This document shows, piece after piece, positions 1 through 12,420 of a stretch of DNA of 64,000 nt (positions are counted from its first letter, which is position 1; the number at the start of each line of letters is the position of its first letter). The position numbers and the translations under genes were made by a program. Source of the stretch: Opisthorchis felineus (lineage: Eukaryota; Platyhelminthes; Trematoda; Opisthorchiida; Opisthorchiidae). A model generated the notes under the pieces. The model ran no database searches. It was not told where the DNA came from and worked only from the letters and a program-made list of their open reading frames with translations. The stretch is taken from assembly GCA_004794785.1 (NCBI GenBank), contig SJOL01009466.1:65714-129713 (forward strand), read 5' to 3'.

Positions 1-1127
1 CAAACAAAACCGAGAGAAGCGAGTGGTTTCACGCAATTGTTTTATTTTCAGTGTACGACAACGTTCTAGGCGTTGCCATCGGTAACTCAACTACTTTCCT
101 TCGATCGATGCATCAAATTAAACTAAATTTGCTTCCACGTTCGTCTGTTCGAAAATCCATCACCGGATGCTGCTAAAAGGTTGACTTGACTTGACCTGGC
201 CTCAATAAAGTAGTCTCAAACGACGGCCTGTGTGCGAACTGTCAATGATAGACTCATCCCGCCTGCCTGGTTATCCTTGAATCCGAAGGGCAACCGAGCA
301 TCGATGTTTCACGGCGTCTCAAAGATCCACAAGGAGAACCTCGTCAGATCAGTCGTGGGTTACACGACCACACCAACTTAAAAACCCGTAAAATTCCAAA
401 ACCGAATTATTCATCCGCTCTAGAATGATTTGACGAGCAACTTTAAAGATTCTTCTCATTTCGTTGGTAACTTAATACTAGAAAGCTTACGCAAAAATGC
501 GGCCTTTCTCGGTTATGACGTATCGTCATCATACACCTGCGTACACTCAAAGCCTTGCAATTTTGCACCGTCTGCTAGATGACGCATCCCTAACCGCGCG
601 TACTAATTTGTCACATATCGGTGTTGTGTCTGGAATCGGGCTATGCCTACGCTCATCTTCACATTCAAACAGACTTTGTACGGAAAAACAGAGTAGCCAT
701 GGTCTCCCAAATCGCACCAACGATGGCAACTATCTTCGCCGGATACCTAGAGGAACTGATGATGAATCAGTTCCCACACCCACTGTGTATTTAATTTCAT
801 TATCTTGCTGAGACTCTTATGATGGCGCAACGAGAATTTTCAGGGGAGTTGCCACATTTTCTGAACAGTTTGCAACGACGTAAACTACCCCCGCATTTAT
901 ATGTCCGGACCGTTCCCTCAGCTTCTCGGACTGTTTTTTAGAGCCAACGAATCAGATTTTGATGTGACCTTGTGTCGTAAAGCGACCCATTTTAGACAGT
1001 GTGTGGGTTATTTTTCATGCCACGTTTGAACATGGAACTGATAAGCAAAGCTAAAATGATACGTTCTGATGGAAACTTCAGAACATTAGGGATATGCTGC
1101 GGTAAAACAACTATCTTGTATTGGTGA
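1..1127. other. No recognisable gene
   Basis: I see no exon with convincing splice signals or protein motifs here. A 104-codon open frame at 497-811 (+) has no family features and overlaps an open frame on the other strand, so I treat it as chance. Confidence 0.5.
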
Positions 1128-1517
1128 AATACATTCATTTGCAAATTAAGCTGATGTTCACGGGCGACTCGGCTAAATCCCAGCTGAATCCCTCGTTTTA
1201 AAATATTCTCCAACTGAGTGTGGTGCTAAAGGGCCACCTCATATTTTATTTGTTACGGTATTCGGGACATCGCGATATATTTTTCTGACAGATAACTTTT
1301 TTGAGTTGAGTGCGCCGTCAGGAAAACATCGAGTACCTCGCACTGATAAGGCACTCGATCAATCGCAGGCAAGTCGGAACCAAGAAAACAGAACCACCTT
1401 ATCAGCTTGGCTCATTAGATTGCTGAAAACTCTCCCACGACCGGTTTCGCCCTTCTTGGGGCTCACCAAGTAGGCTCAGTCCCCGAGTGTTCGTCAATTT
1501 TCTGTTCTACTTGAAGC
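1128..1517 (-). repeat. Dispersed repeat copy 1 with hammerhead-ribozyme remnant, interrupted
   Basis: Read on the - strand this is a copy of a repeat also seen near 39.2, 44.1 and 55.7-56.2 kb. The ribozyme part lies at 1433-1475: stem I strands GCCTAC and GTGGGA, stem II GCCCC/GGGC around an AAGA loop, then GAAAC and CGGTC. The first core box reads TTGGTGA instead of CTGATGA, so it should be inactive. The tail module (1128-about 1300) is separated from the ribozyme part by about 120 bases absent from the other copies, suggesting a later insertion. Family knowledge: schistosome Sm-alpha elements carry comparable ribozymes. Confidence 0.65.
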
Positions 1518-2466
1518 TTATCAACTATTCGGATTCCCTGCCGCGCACGGAATGCTGAGCGAATTCGTTCGGTTTTATCGGAACTTGACGTTCGTGCACT
1601 TCACAATTGAAAACACTATTAGCGGTCACTTGGTACGTGCTAAAGACCCCATCAACGCATGTGACTAAACTAACTGCAATGAGTGAATCTGTTATGGGGA
1701 TGGCAATGCTAACTACAAAGGAGGGACGAAGAGGCAACGGAGTGAAGAACACAAAAGACATGCACGTTTTCCACCCTAACATCCTCCGCAATTCCGAAAA
1801 CTGGAGGAAGACTCAGCTATTGCTCTGCATGCCTTGATGAAAAACCACAATGTTTTATCTGATGAGGCTCAATTCAGACAATGCACGCGGAACCATGCTG
1901 TGCGGAAGCCTTAGCCGTTCACAGACAACCTGCCTGTGTCGATCGAAACCCCGCTTAGTCCGTATTCGTTGTCTGGTCGGGGCTTACAAGCACGAATCAA
2001 TAGCGTGACTAGCTTGCCTCTACGTTCAACACACAGGTGTGACTATCACACTTTGATCAATTTAACGGTCTCTTGAAGGTTGACCACATGTCGGCGGCTA
2101 CCAGTCAACCTGTTTCTCTTGGACTTTGGGATTCCTATTGCTTAACTCCTGACGATGGTCAGCCATGATGATCAAGGTGTTGAGTTAAAAAAACTGCTCT
2201 TAAGGTTTTGCTTTTTAACCAGTAATCAACCACTTCTGCCACTTTCGGATATCCGCAGCTAGTTTAGTAGTCCCATGCAGGATGTTTTTTGTCCCCGATT
2301 CTTTCTCTTCTCGTTGGATCATGACTACTACCTAATTCGATGCATTCAGTCGCAATACGTTAGTGCTGTTCCTATTCCTGGAATTGTTCGTCGCCATAGT
2401 ACTGGTTGCCACTTTATCTTAATGACGGTCTTTTCTCGCCGGATCCCTTTTGGTTTTTTCCTCATC

Positions 2467-2649
2467 TCAGGACGTGGGTGAAATTGCTGTCAGATCGCGT
2501 TTGGTAAATGACGGATGCAAGGATCCCGACCTAGTCGATAAGTTTTTCAGCGAGGGCTGAACTTTCGCTACAACGACGCCTCGACGCACACCTCCATTTG
2601 ATCCAAAAGGCACGTTCATCCACATCCGATTTGTGATCTCGGTATTCAA
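2467..2649 (-). pseudogene. Unassigned protein segment duplicated at 23.4 kb
   Basis: The - strand is open for 60 codons and contains VQPSLKN, then SLHPS, KRDLT and ISP. The same words occur in the same order and spacing on the - strand at 23403-23590, with mostly third-base differences between the copies, so the - strand frame was once under protein selection. No ATG begins the frame and I see no splice sites, so this is likely a fragment of a transposable-element protein or of a multicopy gene. I do not recognise the family. Confidence 0.45.
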
Positions 2650-2699
2650 CTTTATGTTCAGTGTTAAGCATTCAGTTGAAGTCGCCGTTTGTTTTGTTC

Positions 2700-4550
2700 T
2701 CGCGCTTTCCTGTTATACGTGCCAGTCCGGATAAATGTGTTTCTTGGAAAACTCAGTTTCTTCTCATTTTTCAGTTCATTTCGTTTGTAATATTCTCGCC
2801 CGCTTAACAGTGTGTAGGTTCATGGGTCATACCACGTTCAACTTGTCTGCAGTTCGGTTCCTAACGTCAGAACTCCGGTCAAAAACATACTATGGACTCT
2901 TAGACTCGCTAATTTTGCGCACTTTGGATTGTCCCGAATCTAAAATACTGAAACAGACAAACCGACATTTGTGGAAAGTGCAGAGAGGACACCGTTGGCT
3001 CGCAGAAACAAATCAACTGTGTTACGATACCTCAATTGGGTATCCGGTCTCGAGTCTGTGTACTACTTATGGATAAGTTGCTCTTTGGTTCGTCGTGGAT
3101 AGTTTGTACGAAACTGTACATTCATGTGTGAAGTTAGATAGAACAAGCTTATTTGCGAAACAACAGACGTAAGTCGCTAGGGGACGACCAGACAAGCACA
3201 AAGTAATCATTTTGACTGCTTCTCTCCTGCAATCTAAAACACCACAAACTAATCCTATCGAAGCGAAATTCCGACATGGATGATGAACAGCAAGTTTCAT
3301 ACAAGTATTTGTTACATGGAAAGCAAGGTGCGTTAACACTGTGGGGATACGATTTCATCTCAAATTTCCATCTATTTTCAAGATATTGAGTGAAACGGAT
3401 TGCATATCCGTCCATCATGCATATCACTCAGCACATATTGTGGACCACATCTCTTCAAATAGATTGAATTTTTTTAAAATCTTTGCGGCTTGTTTTAATC
3501 TCGGTTGCTTCTCCGAAACACCCAAGAACTAACTGCTTCAACGCAGTCAAGTATTATCCCATACGGTCACGGCCCATCTTCGTGTCGCTAGTCGGCAACT
3601 ATACTGATGAAGTATGCTGTTACCAGCACGTCTCTAGAATTAAATTTCCTGCTTTTCAGGTTTATGAAATATGTTGGTGAGAAGTGAAGTCTGGGTTTTC
3701 AGAGGTTACTGTGAGCAGAGCTGGAACGTCCGATTTGAAAGTGTTCAGATCTTTTGATGTTGATTTCCAGAGTGTGAGTGAATGGGTCCAATTGTTCCGG
3801 AGGTTCTGTTTGCTTTCATCATCAAATCCTATGTGATCTTTCAATTAGTAAAATCTGTCTCGCTCCGTAGTCTTCGATGCTAGCCCAGCGCCAATCCGAT
3901 CGCTGCACGAGGAGTGTGCTGAATTGTTTTCCTTAAGGTTCCCGGGCATATTGAAGTTCGATGAACAAACGCAGATTTCTCAAGGTTAGAGTCGCTTCAC
4001 TTTATCTTGTGTCGTTCCCGGGAATAAAGCCAACTGTTGGGAAATGCTAAGCATGCAGTTCATAGTGACATGGTTTCTCACTGAGAACATTTGGTTAAAC
4101 TGACTCGACTTGGGTTACCACACGAGTTGTCACTAAATTGCACCCACCAGCTTGTTCTCTGTATGTGAGATATTGTCAAACAGTCAAAACGCCCTGTCTA
4201 TGTCATTGAGCATAGAGGCGTTTGCGTAAGTTCAAGCGCATTGAATCGCTTTCTACCGTAATTTATATGGCTGTGGAATTAGGCGCGCACCGATTTTTGG
4301 TCGAAATACTCCTGCAGAAAAGATCTTAATCCGCTCAATCCGTGTGCCCTCCATCTGATCCTCAGATCACGCAATTCTCATACTTTTGACTAGTGGCAGT
4401 GTGCCAAAAGGGTCACTTGGGAGCATTGAGTGTGCGATCAACTGATTTGTTGTTAGGCCTCCCTTAGGCTAAGCCAAATAGGTGACTCCAATATCCCTTG
4501 TGTAGGGATAGATTGGTCTGACGGTCAAACGCCCGGACAAGCTGAACTTG
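2700..4550. other. No recognisable gene
   Basis: Several open frames of 60-113 codons occur on both strands and overlap one another without family features. A short + strand frame at 3276-3326 (MDDEQQVSYKYLLHGKQ) runs into a GTGCGT that could be a donor, but it is too short to call an exon. Confidence 0.4.
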
Positions 4551-4559
4551 CCAGAGGTT

Positions 4560-5259
4560 TGCAGAATCTTAATCTCCGTTGGATGATTTGTTTGATTTTC
4601 TGCTCAATTGTGCACAGTTCAGGACATCTGAAATCTCACCGCAGGGACACCAGCTACCCTTCTGGTGCGCACTTGCATGTTTCAGGCACAACTGGCTTTT
4701 TCGTCGTACACAACCCAACGCTTCTTTCATACTTGCCCGACTATATATTAACGGAAACGACAGCCCTTTGAAAGCAGTCAGCTGTTCGTCCACCGACCTC
4801 AGGCACCGGATTGTAATGCATTGGTAAGCGCTTCGCCCATTCTTCCCAAATATCACGAGTGCCGACTGGTTTATCTCTCGCGACGGGTGGGTCGTGTACC
4901 GCAAGTGTTCGAACGAGTCTGTGTAGATAATGTCCGGAAGTTTTAAAGCGCTAGCCTCATGGAAATCTCTTTCCCGTAGGCTACAAACCGTCAACCGATT
5001 CTTTTTTATATACCTATAACGGTCAGTACTCCTATGACCACGTGTGTCATATCGAGTTCCTTCACTGTGACCCAACAAATGTCTTTCCAAGTTCGGCGAA
5101 TCAAGGCAGGGATGTCGTACTGAACAGTTCGAGTGTCGACCTGATGTTCCTCCCTCGTGATACTGCGATTTCCGTTGGACTTGCCGTCCCTGTGATAACA
5201 TCTTCAATCATAATTTTCTCTTGATCACAGAAAAGCACGTAATCATCCAACGCGGCCAT
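4560..5259 (-). pseudogene. Coding-like stretch, frames broken, unassigned
   Basis: From an ATG at 5259 the - strand reads MAALDDYVLFCDQEKIMIED and continues about 15 more plausible residues. One base out of frame it continues as VDTRTVQYDIPALIRRTWKD and onward to a GTATAT that could be a donor, followed about 34 bases later by TTTGTAG, a possible acceptor of a flatworm micro-intron. Further down a frame with DIWEEWAKRLPMHYNPVPEV and one with ELCTIEQKIKQIIQRRLR look protein-like. A 212-codon open frame (4569-5207) overlaps but has a less natural composition. The pattern suits a decayed gene or several small exons. I do not recognise the product. Confidence 0.3.
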
Positions 5260-5950
5260 ATTTAATGAAGAGTTTATTTGCGCTCGACATGTTGGAATAA
5301 CTCTGCTGATTCGCCAGATTCTTTCACCAACTCACCGTTTCTGAAAGTATCAAACGTAAGTAGTCTTGAAAGGAGTTTCACGTGTCACTGTGTCCTTCAT
5401 TCTCCGCTTCCCCTGGTCTGGTTCTCTCTTGGTTCGAATGTGAGTCACAGTCAGTGTCGATATTATCGCAGTCGGCGCGCCACGTTTATTTACTGTGCAG
5501 TAGGAGTTCAAGGTCGGACGCTCGTCACTCGCTTCAAATGGTCCTGTACTTCTAGTGCAACGTCGATGGAACACATGCCTGCGTGTGACCACATTGGTTG
5601 CATTCAACAAAGCTGCATTCGGGTTTATTTGTAGACCGAAACCAACTGTAAAGTGCTGTCTTTATGATATCTCATTTTGACCTGACTGCACTTTTAGGAT
5701 GCCACAAGACGTTTGCGTACCGCCAATGTTCTTACGATAGGGCTAATCGTTTGCAAGCTAAGTTCCCGTCAACTGGAGATCCCACTGAACTTCTCGTTTA
5801 TGATGCACACTCTGAGATTCCAGTCATCTAAGGGTTGACCTAAGCATAGATTTTGTATTCTGGTTTGTTGGGTTGTCTTTTTGTTTGGCGTGAGCTCAGT
5901 GATTTTGGTCCCACATTTAACAGTGCTGTCATAATTTCCCATAGCTACAA

Positions 5951-6101
5951 ATGTGCCAAAGGGAACAATTTGCGGACTCCGTGGAACTGGTTGAAAAGTA
6001 TACGAAGGATGCACTGAATCAGCAGCGTCGTGTGTTTGCTTTTTTCATCGGAACAATGGATCCGAATACCGGTGATAGTTGGTGTCCAGATTCTCGCGCC
6101 G
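5951..6101 (+). CDS. TXNDC17-like exon 1, set A (WCPDS)
   Basis: Encodes the first part of a thioredoxin-domain protein 17 (TRP14-like), a small cytosolic oxidoreductase of the thioredoxin fold. The exon carries RRVFAFFIGTMDPNTGDSW followed by CPDSRA and ends in G|GTGAGC, phase 1, which fits the acceptor of the exon at 13772. The family active site is WCPDC; here the second cysteine is serine, so a normal disulfide cycle should not be possible. The ATG at 5951 may be the start, although a CCCATAG six bases upstream could be an acceptor in the same frame. The 7.7-kb intron that follows contains an RTE element. No exon 3 for this set was found, so this may be a partial or decayed paralogue. Confidence 0.75.
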
Positions 6102-9100
6102 GTGAGCTCCCATGCTCTTTTTGCTGTAGGCCTTGAAACCTTGATCTTCAGTTTTTTACCCAGGTAGAACTGTGTACTCGTGGTTTTCAAACACTGACGA
6201 TTCGGCACTAATATCGCGATGCATTCCATCAATTTACATTCATATTTATATGCTTTTTTCGCTTTATTGACTTAATTAATAATGTTGCGACTAATAAGCG
6301 TCTCATGGAAAGCACTAGCGTGGACGATAACCATGATTTTAGCTCTTATTATCATACCATATTTGTAGGTAGTTGCGAAATTGGATCAGAGCTCACTCAT
6401 GTCATACCCACTCCACATTCCCTTTCGAAGTTTTTGTTGGTATATTGCTTCAGCTTCTTTCTTGCCCCAACAAGCGATCTCTTGGGTTTAGGGTTTCACA
6501 TTTACCGGGCGACCAAACGTAAACTGCTGATCCTAAACACTTCTTAGTCGTTTTACGGTGTCTGCTGGAACGTGTTGCTTGGCCAGGGCCAAGAAATGTA
6601 AGATTCCAGCGTGGTCGTTTGACATCATCAGAAAGGGGTTGCTTACACAAGGCACCGTCAGCCTTCCGTTATTATTACAGTTTCGTGTACGAATGAGGTT
6701 GTTTTCGCAAGTCGCCACTAATTTGCATGTTTACGAAACTTTTGATCCGTATGCCCGTGTGACAAACATCGCTTAGGTAAAGGACACACAAACCAGCTGA
6801 CCAAAGCTCTCGCTGGTGCGAGTAGAATCCGATGTGATGCCACCGGATTCCGCTATACAACCAATGTGTTTTCATCCGTGCGTTGCTAGAAGACGTACAT
6901 TTTGACTACTGTTCTCGAATTAGCGCTGTTATGGGTCCACATTTACAATGCAGGCGAAAATATTTCGCAAACCAACAGTTCGTCGTGATTGGAATCTGCA
7001 ATAGACAACATCTAGGCATGACCAACAAAGAGACAGTTTGGTACTCCGCGGGAAACCGTAAATAACGTCTTGAAATGCAAAGCAGCATAAGTTCATTCTT
7101 GTCAGCTGCCCCTACTGTTTAAAGCAAGACAGGATTGCGAAGTATTTGAAGCCGAAATACTTCTTGTTGAATGTGGACGTAATTATTAACACATTTCACC
7201 TACGGAACCTATGGTGGTCTTGCTAAACGCTGTTACCTGAAATGGCTACTGTGCTTGAACATGAGTCTCCCGTCAAAACCAAATTGGTATGTAACTGAGT
7301 GTATTTCGCTGCCTTCCTATTTGTTTTGCCTATGCAGTCTCTTGTTGGGACAACCAACAGACATTTCGTGAGGTGTGACTGTTCACTCACTCTCATCGGT
7401 CATGGACGCAAAACATTCGGCGCTTACAAACAGCACGAGAGAAAAAACGTTTTATGAATGGATGTGGGAGGTTAGGGTAGTTTCAGCGTAGGCGTTTCTA
7501 ATCGGCAACTTTTGTGTGTATCCGGCTAACCCTCTCGTTTTGACCAGAACTGCTCCACTGAACCCTATAGGGTCCTCAAGTTTCGATTGCGCAACAAGGT
7601 CAGGAATGAGTTGCATGGCCCGCACGCATGTCTATCTCCATTGCATGGGTCTACTTGCTGCTATGTTACTCACATTCTTCTTGGAGGTAGTCACCTATTC
7701 TTTGTGAGAAACATAGTTCCGTTTTGCAGGTGTTTGCAAAACCGCGTCGTTGGGTGAACTGATAGACATGTTTAACATTTGATAGCACTCCGAAGCTGGA
7801 CCTTAACCCTTCTTACCACCTCTTTTTCGAGACACTAGGACGTGACTTCTTAAGAAGGATGATCGGCAAAACGTCTTCCATCGTTGCCATGTTTCACAAC
7901 CAGATTAGCTTGTCTCTCAATACCGTAAGAACTATAATATGATAGAACAGTATTGAGACGTCAATGCTTCGTTTTATCGATTCCTAGCAGCCCGTGTGCA
8001 CGAACGTCCAGTCACATTTTTCTATACACAGGCTATCATGAATTGTCCATATGTAACTGACCAGACACATTTCAAGCATGAAAAAGGAATGGGTCGAAAA
8101 ACGGGGAGTGATGCGCGAGTCGGAGTGATTAGAGGATGGCAAAAGCCTGTGGGCTTAATGTTGTCCTTGTTTTTCATGGCTATGGGTTTCATAGTGGTAA
8201 ATAAAAAACGGAGGATCCAATGAGGGTGAGAGAATGAAGTTTTTTGTGCATCTGAATGTTCCTAAAATCGCTTAGTGTTGTAGCACATTTCTCCGTCATC
8301 ACCTTATTGATCGATTCATCATTGAAAAGTTTCCTCGGAAATTTCTTGGATCATCATATAATCTGGTAAGTTAGTGGCAATCCATACTATACTGAACATT
8401 GTCAATAGGATTGTAACAGATGTTGCGTTAATTTGTATGGAAAATAACAAAAAGTGTATGTGTATCATATGCCGACTTGGACAAAGTGGAAACAGCAGCC
8501 AAAAGGAGCTCATCAGGATGAACTGTCGGGAAAAGCATGGTGAAAGTGAATGGAGTGAACGTTAGTGGCAAAATACACAAGACTCAGTTTGTCACATTTT
8601 TCGTCTCATTTGTTAAAAAAACGCCTAATGTTCTTTAATGATACCTGTGTATCTCACGGAGACCAGACGCTTGAACTGCCTAAGTGCGGTGATTTCAGTA
8701 TCCAGAAAGCCATGTTATCGGACGTGAAGTGCGTATTAGTCACGGGACATAAGTCTAGCCGTTCATCAGTGCGACGTGATCAGTGATAGTTAGTTACATG
8801 TCACAGGGGTTACTAGTCACTAGTTGTGCACCTGCTCTGATTTAACAGTCAAACGGAGCAAAAACGGTGATTCAACATAAGCTTGCCGCCTGTTAGCCGT
8901 AGGCCTGTTTTAATACTGCTAAAGAGATCGAACACTAATCGTCTACTATGTTCGCTTAACAGTGCGCATTGCACCATCGTTCACTCTCCCATACATTGCC
9001 TACCAAATGTAGTCATTGCTCTCAAGTTGATCAGGTCCGTTCACTCAGCGCAATCACCAACGCTTCTGTGTATGCTGTTCGTCTACCGACGCGGTTGAGC

Positions 9101-9753
9101 ATGAGCCATTACATGTATCCATTTCATAATGTGGACGGCAATCTGAGATGTGATCACAAGAAACGCTTCAGCTGACATACTACCTTCATCCCGGAGTAGT
9201 ACGGGAATGTTATCGAGCTGGACATCCCTCGTTGTATCGTGAACTTTGTCAACACACATCGACTTTTAATCATCAAGTCCAAATCAATATATTTGAAGGG
9301 GAATCCACGATCTTCCACCCCAAGAAGCTAATAAACCTAAGCAGCCAGGAACGGTGTATGGAGTCGTTCAGACTGTTCGAGAACGGCAAGGTGTTGCGTG
9401 CACTGGTCGGCCAAATATTGCTCACTGGACCCCAGAGTCATTCGTTGAATCAACGCCGGCTGCGTACTGTCCAATGCTGTTTCACTGACTCGTCGGAGCA
9501 GTTACCATTTTAGCGGGTGGCGTTCGTTTTTTTTCCTAGTTATTATTTCCGTTTGTTTCAGTGCGCAGTAACTTCGCTTGGCTCAGAGTGACTGGGTTCC
9601 CTGATCAGAATGCAACCAGGTTGCAAGTCAAGACAGCCTAATTTATCCTCGAGTTTAAGCCGCCCACACGGCTTCGTGGCGATTACCCAGTCATGGGATG
9701 ACAAGTACTAGGATTTATTCAATGGTAATCATATGCTGAACGACGCTGTCTGG
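6102..9753. other. Presumed TXNDC17 set A intron, no recognisable gene
   Basis: Scattered open frames of 60-93 codons lack family motifs. At 7274-7306 a short + strand match to the tail of the ribozyme-linked repeat (AAAACCAAATTGGTATG and following) marks a small remnant. Confidence 0.45.
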
Positions 9754-10046
9754 TCACCGAATATTGAGGATAGTACTGAAATCGCTTGATTCCCGGCTGA
9801 GTTTTTTCAGTTTCTTTTTCGAGTACAGTTTATCTTTAGCCCCATTAGCTTTACCGACTACACTCCCTTGTTGAAAGCTTCACATGCTAATTTATTCAAA
9901 GGTTCAAATCTAACATCAGCTGCTGTATCACACCATATCTCGGGACCAGTTTTTTTCGTGTCATCCTCGAGTTGAACTGTTGCCTCGGGTATGTAAGAGA
10001 TGTTGTCCTCTAGCGACATTTTTCTCATGGTGTCAATGAGCCCCAT
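9754..10046 (-). pseudogene. Coding-like frame with one frameshift, lysine-rich end, unassigned
   Basis: An ATG at 10046, directly preceded by an in-frame TAG, opens a 62-codon frame with GPEIWCDTAADVRFEPLNK near its end, closed by TAG at 9858. One base out of frame, starting at the same place, the sequence continues as GSVVGKANGAKDKLYSKKKL and a further lysine/serine-rich stretch to TGA at 9754. Joined, the two would give about 97 residues with a basic C terminus. A single-base indel at the AACAAGGGA run explains the break. I do not recognise the family; it could be a processed pseudogene. Confidence 0.4.
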
Positions 10047-10049
10047 CTA

Positions 10050-12420
10050 ACATGGCTACTTGTTCTGTTCTGGTGTGGTTGTCACCCGAGTGTTGTATTA
10101 CTGGAGTTCAGACTCGCGACAAGCCCGAGGGACGTAGTCGAGGTTGGAAAACCTGCTTAACCCATCCCTCTTGTTGAAGCCGTGTCATAGGTCTTTGATC
10201 ACAGTTTAGCCTGCTAGAGTCCCACTGGAACTCACAACCATCCAAAAACTACTACCAATCATTCCTATCTTTACTGCGCTGTAGTAGATTTGGGGAGCTA
10301 CTGCTTCGGTTGTGTGCTGATCACCGTCTGTTCCTGGCCAGTACAAACTTCCAGCACAAACGCTCACGTCGAGTTACCTGGAAGCCATCAACCACAAAAC
10401 AGTCATGGACTCGATTGGACCGTGTGGCTATTAGTTACCAATTGAGAGCCTCAATTAAGCATTGTCGTTCCTTCTGGGGTGCGCGACTTAACTTTAATCA
10501 TGCCATTGTGTGGGCCAGGCTATCACTTCGCCTCCTGTCAGCATTACGCGTGCCAAAGTAGTGCAATTCCGTTCATCAACTTAGACAAGTTTCAGTTACT
10601 CAAGATCATCAAGCTGATCTGCCTAGAAAGCTACTGGAAACGCACAGTCATGCAGATGACAAAGATTGCTTGGAGGTTTGATGGAAGCGATCTGAAGAAC
10701 CAATGCTCCCAACTTTCAGAACTGTTTGTCCAAGCCATCTGACTCGACTAAATGAACACTAGATGTCGTCGAGATCAGCAGGTCTTATTGCTGCTAGAAA
10801 GGCCATACCACAACTAACGACTGTGATGGTGCACGCAGATCCCTCAAACACCGGATAATCAGGAGCTTGAAGAATGACGGAACGCTGGTGAATTTCGAAG
10901 TCCCACGGGAGCAAGAAGGTTTTCGCTGCAGTCGACAACCGCGCCCTGTTTCAGCTGATTCGATCAACCGGTCAAAATAAGGCAGATGTCAGTGAAACAA
11001 TATGCAAAAAAAGACGGAAAGGCAGTTCACTTCCTCAGTCGTCGTCTTGAGCGGTGGTCTGGGCACTTCAAAGAACAGTTCAGCTGGTCTTCTTCAACCC
11101 AGCCGCTGGAGGAATTCCGCGGACTTGAATGGAACATAGACACCAGCCCTCCACTAAAAACAGAAATCCAACTTGAGGTATCAACTTCCCAATGCGAAAA
11201 GGCCCCTGGTCCGTATGATCTGCACTCCGCACTCTTCAAAGAATGTGTTGAGGTCAAGGCTAGCAGTCTGACGACCATACTTCAGGAGATTTGGAACGGA
11301 AGCAGAATACCAGTCGAATGGAGCCCCTCGATCGTCATCCCAGTCTTCCAAAAGGGCGCAAGAACGTCATGTGAAAACCGCCGTGGTATCAGCCTGGTAT
11401 CCGTCACATCTAAGGTGCTCTCTGGCACTATTTTGTGCTGGTTGATGGATTGTCGGGAGACAGATTCGTGAGAAGCAGGCTGGGTTTCGCCCTGGCCGAG
11501 GATGCATCGACCATATTTTTACCTTGAGACAACTTCTTGAACAGCGCCACTCCTTCAAACCTCCCACGTTGGTCATTTTTCTCGATCTGGAAGCTGCTTT
11601 TGACTCTGTCGATTGTGAGAAACTTTGGCGGTGTCTGGTTATCAAGAATGTTCCTTCCAAATTTATGTCCTTTACGAGGGCACTGTATGCGAACTCCTGT
11701 GGACGGGTAAGTGTATACGGCAAACTTTAGTCTGAGTTCACCACGTCCAGTGGTGTAAGACAAGGTTGTCCTCTCTCACCTTTCATCTTCAACTTTGTTA
11801 TTGATGTGCTGGTTGAAATTGTTCTACCTGCCTCTGAAACCTCGGGAGTCAAGATGCTCCCGTCCCGGGACGTTCGCTCACAGCCACTGAGTATGGGGAC
11901 GATATTGCTCTCCTTGGCTCAGATCCTCCAAAAATGGACGCAATTTTAAGTAACCTAAATAATTCCGCCCCACGGTTTCGCATGCGCTTCACACATGCGA
12001 AGTGGAAAATGCCCCTACAAGACTGGGTGGGATTAAACCCAAACATCTACGTGGTAGGTAAATTTGTTTTCTCAGGCAGTTGTGTAAGTTCCGGTGGACT
12101 GGTTGAAGATGAGATTGTTTCTCGAATCGGAAAGGCCAGGGCAGCTTTTGCTAACCTCCGACACCTATGGCGTCGATGTGACGTCAATCTGTCTGTCATT
12201 GTTAGGGTTTTCACCGTGGCAGTGCGACCTCCACTGCTTTATGGATCAGATATGTGGCCTTTACGCGCAGAGAACATAGGAAAGATGTCAGTGTTTGGCC
12301 ACCGGCATCTCCGAAGCATTGGTCGTTTGTTGTGGGAACATCGGTTTAGTAATGCTAAGGTACGCTAGATGGTTTTAGGGAGAAGGAACTCTCCCGCGAT
12401 AGGTGAATCACGCTTCATAA
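10050..12420 (+). mobile_element. RTE-clade non-LTR retrotransposon I, degraded
   Basis: Ordered domains of an RTE-type element. The endonuclease end is at 10310-10561 (RRVTWKPSTTKQSWTRLD, then FNHAIV where SDHxLV is usual). A linker holds RLERWSGHFKEQFSW. Reverse transcriptase runs from 10986: APGPYDLHSALFKE, FLDLEAAFDSVD at about 11580, GVRQGCPLSPFIFNFVID at about 11755, and the catalytic box as YGDD at 11892-11903. The C-terminal region (11934-12368) has IGKARAAFANLRHLWRR and LLYGSDMWPLRAE. Stops (for example TAG at 11728) and frame changes break the ORF, so it is dead. The 3' end is unclear; no GAT tail follows. It lies inside the presumed TXNDC17 set A intron. Confidence 0.9.

Noticed and set aside
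497..811. 104-codon + strand frame
   Set aside because: Opposite strand is open too, no family words, no splice sites.
1780..1914. + strand frame with FRKLEEDSAIALHALMKNHN
   Set aside because: Protein-like but only 44 codons, no acceptor or donor, no recognised family.
3276..3326. MDDEQQVSYKYLLHGKQ followed by GTGCGT
   Set aside because: Too short for a supported first exon; no partner exon seen.
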